This document shows positions 5,393 to 7,015 of a DNA stretch of 7,015 nucleotides, piece after piece (position 1 is the first letter of the stretch; each line of letters opens with the position of its first letter). The notes below the pieces were generated by a model, which did not search any database, had not been told where the DNA came from, and was given only the letters and a program-made list of their open reading frames with translations. The position numbers were made by a program, and so were the translations under genes. The stretch is taken from contig JAIFMH010000090.1 in the NCBI GenBank assembly GCA_020048595.1, positions 1 to 7,015 on the forward strand. The letters run 5' to 3'. Origin of the DNA: Bacteroidota bacterium. GTDB lineage: Bacteria; Bacteroidota; Bacteroidia; Bacteroidales; UBA4417.

Positions 5393-6703
5393 CTACTGCT
5401 TCATTCCCTCTTCCACCATATCAATATAAACCTGGAGCCATCCTTTCCAATCTCCTTTTTCATTAATAGCGGGATTGTGCCACAGAGGTATAAATGTACC
5501 ACCAACTTTTTTTACTTCGCTGATAAGTCCTTTAATTGTTTCGGAGGCTTTTTGCGGGGTGAGCTTCATATAATCATGAAGGGTGCCGTCCATCACAGTA
5601 AAGGGATGTATCATCAGAGTGGTTTGTGAATCCTGATCCAGATCGAAGAAAGGGAAAGGTGTACATATTGATGCCCTGAAACCCGGAACTTCCGCATAAC
5701 CCATAGTATGATCATTGTAAATATCATTATTAATAAGGTTGCGGTACGTCTCGGGCAATGTCAATTTTAGGAAATGCTGCCTGCTGTGTTCTACATCACG
5801 TTTCAGAATTTTCGATAATCTTTCTGTTTCCATCACCATCAGGGAAGGCTGTATGGAAGAGGCATAGGATGGGTGAATACCGATTTCGGCATAATCTGCA
5901 AGGTATCTGATGAGGTTTTGGAAATACCTGTTGTTATAAGGGATATTTTTATCGTTTGGCCCATAGTCAGCCAGCAAAATAAAGTAAATTGGACGGTAGT
6001 TGTATTTCTTTTGAAGCTGCATCTGAAGTTCAAAAGTGTCGAAAGGATCATGCTCAAGCCTTAGCAGAACCCGTATTCTTTGCCTTACTTCATCGAGGTC
6101 CCTATTCTGGAATGCCTTGTAAATACCCCCAATTGCCCTCGTAATTCCTTTGTTTTTAAATGCGTATGCTGCATCAATGTCAATGGACGGTATAAAATGA
6201 TAAACAGGAGTAGTAAATATAAGATCGCTGAACCGTTCATGCAAAATATCCCTGATCCGGATGGACCAAATATTGACCAGCGGTTTATGAAGGTATCCTT
6301 GCTGGTAGGCATCACTTCCTGCAGCAAGGTAGCGGTTATGGTTATCACGAAGGTGAGGAAGATACTCCTCATACCGGGTAACCAGGTAAAAAGCTGCCGC
6401 AAACGGATCAAAGGGCAAAACTGAGTCCCTGTCATTTACCGGAAAAAAAACCAGTCCATCTTCAAACGTAAAATGCCTTAATTCCTTCGCTGAGATTTTA
6501 TTTTCAAAAAGCAGTCCGTTAGATGCAAAAAACAGCTGTTTTTTGTTAACCGATACACCATACGAAAACTTAGGACCATCATGGCGATCAAAAACCTCAG
6601 TATCATTTGTATATCCTATCTCAATGCCCAGAAGCCTGGTGAGCATCAGTTGCATAGTGAAATGCAGTCGGTTAGTTTCTTTCGGAATCAGGATCAATAA
6701 CAT
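5393..6703 (-). CDS. Polysaccharide deacetylase-like (NodB-fold) protein
   Basis: This 436-residue protein has no clear signal peptide. An N-terminal region (about 1-165) of the kind found before NodB domains in Bacteroidetes includes 'FDPFAAAFYLVTRYEEYLPH' (98-117). The NodB-like barrel follows: 'YHFIPSIDIDAAYAF' (168-182) with Asp175 and Asp177 in the motif-1 position, 'EIGIHPSYASS' (273-283) with His277 in the motif-2 position, 'VEHSRQHFLKL' (304-314), 'GFRASICTPFPFFD' (341-354) as motif 3, 'LMIHPFTVMDG' (363-373), and 'FIPLWHNPAI' (404-413) as the last motif. Motif 2 lacks the usual second His (HPSYA rather than HxxxH), so metal binding may differ, or H306/H310 may contribute. NodB enzymes remove N- or O-acetyl groups from sugars; the substrate here is unknown. 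A promoter-like site lies 20 bp upstream of the ATG at 6703. The neighbouring FemAB-like gene suggests a deacetylate-then-acylate pair. Confidence 0.85.
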   Translation of the reverse strand: MLLILIPKETNRLHFTMQLMLTRLLGIEIGYTNDTEVFDRHDGPKFSYGVSVNKKQLFFASNGLLFENKISAKELRHFTFEDGLVFFPVNDRDSVLPFDPFAAAFYLVTRYEEYLPHLRDNHNRYLAAGSDAYQQGYLHKPLVNIWSIRIRDILHERFSDLIFTTPVYHFIPSIDIDAAYAFKNKGITRAIGGIYKAFQNRDLDEVRQRIRVLLRLEHDPFDTFELQMQLQKKYNYRPIYFILLADYGPNDKNIPYNNRYFQNLIRYLADYAEIGIHPSYASSIQPSLMVMETERLSKILKRDVEHSRQHFLKLTLPETYRNLINNDIYNDHTMGYAEVPGFRASICTPFPFFDLDQDSQTTLMIHPFTVMDGTLHDYMKLTPQKASETIKGLISEVKKVGGTFIPLWHNPAINEKGDWKGWLQVYIDMVEEGMKQ

Positions 6704-6722
6704 CAGGACAAAAGATATTGAG

Positions 6723-6754
6723 CAAAAATACGTTTTTATTGAGGCTTTTTAAAA
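6723..6754 (-). promoter_or_regulatory. Candidate Bacteroidetes-type promoter for the deacetylase-like gene
   Basis: The minus strand has TATTTTTG at 6730-6723, an exact TAnnTTTG match and identical to the element before upp. TTTT at 6754-6751, with a 20-base spacer, is a three-of-four match to the -33 TTTG. Predicted transcription starts about 13 bases before the ATG at 6703. Confidence 0.4.
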
Positions 6755-6774
6755 GATAATTTTTGAGGCTTTTT
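6739..6774. repeat. 12-bp direct repeat over the promoter region
   Basis: TTGAGGCTTTTT occurs exactly twice, at 6739-6750 and 6763-6774, a 24-bp period. The pair brackets the -33 position of the promoter above and could be a two-site operator. Confidence 0.5.
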
Positions 6775-7015
6775 CAGGTAACAGCAATTTTGAAAAACTA
6801 TTATGTTTTAGGGGCAACATATTTAAATGAATTCTGTCTTACTTAAAATTCAAATAACTACTTTCACTAATATTGAACCAAAGGTAAAACCGGACAAGCA
6901 TTTAATCCACATAAGGGTTGACTACTCACTCATTTTTATTAACAAACCGGCTCTCATTAGCCGAATTGTTTTACTTTTGAATTTGAATAATTTTCTTTCC
7001 TCTGAATCGAACCAA
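6775..7015. other. Right-edge region without a supported gene
   Basis: Nothing here can be called a gene with confidence. A plus-strand frame from ATG 6827 stays open to the edge (63 codons) but has no recognisable motif. On the minus strand, one frame ends at TAG 6924-6922 after 30 open codons (charged, lysine-rich tail 'RLMRAGLLIKMSE'), and another ends at TAA 6959-6957, inside the hairpin. Either could be the C-terminus of a minus-strand gene entering from the right. An isolated plus-strand TACTTTTG (6972-6979) matches the -7 promoter consensus but has no good -33 partner. Confidence 0.3.
6941..6970. terminator. Hairpin near the right edge, possible terminator
   Basis: CGGCT (6948-6952) pairs with AGCCG (6959-6963) around a 6-base loop. 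After a 2x2 mismatch, AACAA (6941-6945) pairs with TTGTT (6966-6970). On the plus strand a T-rich stretch (TTACTTTT) follows, which favours plus-strand termination. On the minus strand it could mark the end of a gene coming from the right. Confidence 0.35.

Noticed and set aside
5839..6435. Overlapping frames on both strands within the deacetylase-like gene
   Set aside because: They are shadow frames of a well-supported gene and show no independent motifs.
6990..7015. tRNA T-arm on the minus strand (GGTTCGATTC)
   Set aside because: The flanking bases do not form a 5-bp T-stem, and no matching acceptor stem or CCA follows.
6827..7015. Plus-strand partial gene starting at ATG 6827
   Set aside because: It is open for 63 codons to the edge but has no recognisable motif, overlaps a hairpin, and competes with minus-strand frames in the same DNA; kept only as a note in the region entry.

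Overview
The window reads as a chromosomal stretch of a Bacteroidota (Bacteroidetes) genome. The supporting signs are AT-rich gaps, start codons without clear Shine-Dalgarno sequences, two exact matches to the Bacteroidetes -7 promoter element TAnnTTTG upstream of genes, and protein families and variants typical of that phylum. No species can be named from the sequence. Every gene with real support lies on the minus strand, so transcription runs right to left. There is no CRISPR array, rRNA, tRNA, integrase, transposase or toxin-antitoxin pair.

In transcription order the layout is as follows. (a) 6704-7015 is a leader region with a promoter-like site, a 12-bp direct repeat and, near the right edge, a hairpin. 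(b) 5393-6703 is a polysaccharide-deacetylase-like protein. (c) 4323-5288 is a FemAB/GNAT-like acyltransferase with a GTG start. (d) 3601-4251 is uracil phosphoribosyltransferase (upp), with its own promoter-like site. (e) 2907-3449 is a small polytopic membrane protein with no ATG start. (f) 1503-2756 is a MacB/FtsX-type ABC permease without a visible ATPase. (g) 423-1427 is an aminoglycoside-phosphotransferase-fold kinase-like protein. (h) 1-364 is a second, N-terminally truncated copy of (g) that runs off the left edge.

Genes b and c look like a functional pair acting on glycans or cell-envelope precursors; this is inferred from family and adjacency. upp is pyrimidine salvage. e and f are membrane proteins with no shared pathway visible. 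Gaps of 58-151 bp between genes, several holding hairpins, suggest short transcription units rather than one tight operon.

The most unusual region is the left 1.4 kb. A kinase-fold gene is followed by a truncated duplicate that keeps the catalytic lobe but has lost the nucleotide-binding lobe. The two copies match over 310 bp with 16 substitutions and no indels, and every substitution falls inside one 150-bp central patch. One of them changes the position of the conserved catalytic-loop histidine, which the truncated copy keeps and the full-length copy lacks. I see no clear undescribed defence or mobile system. This duplicate pair is the best lead.
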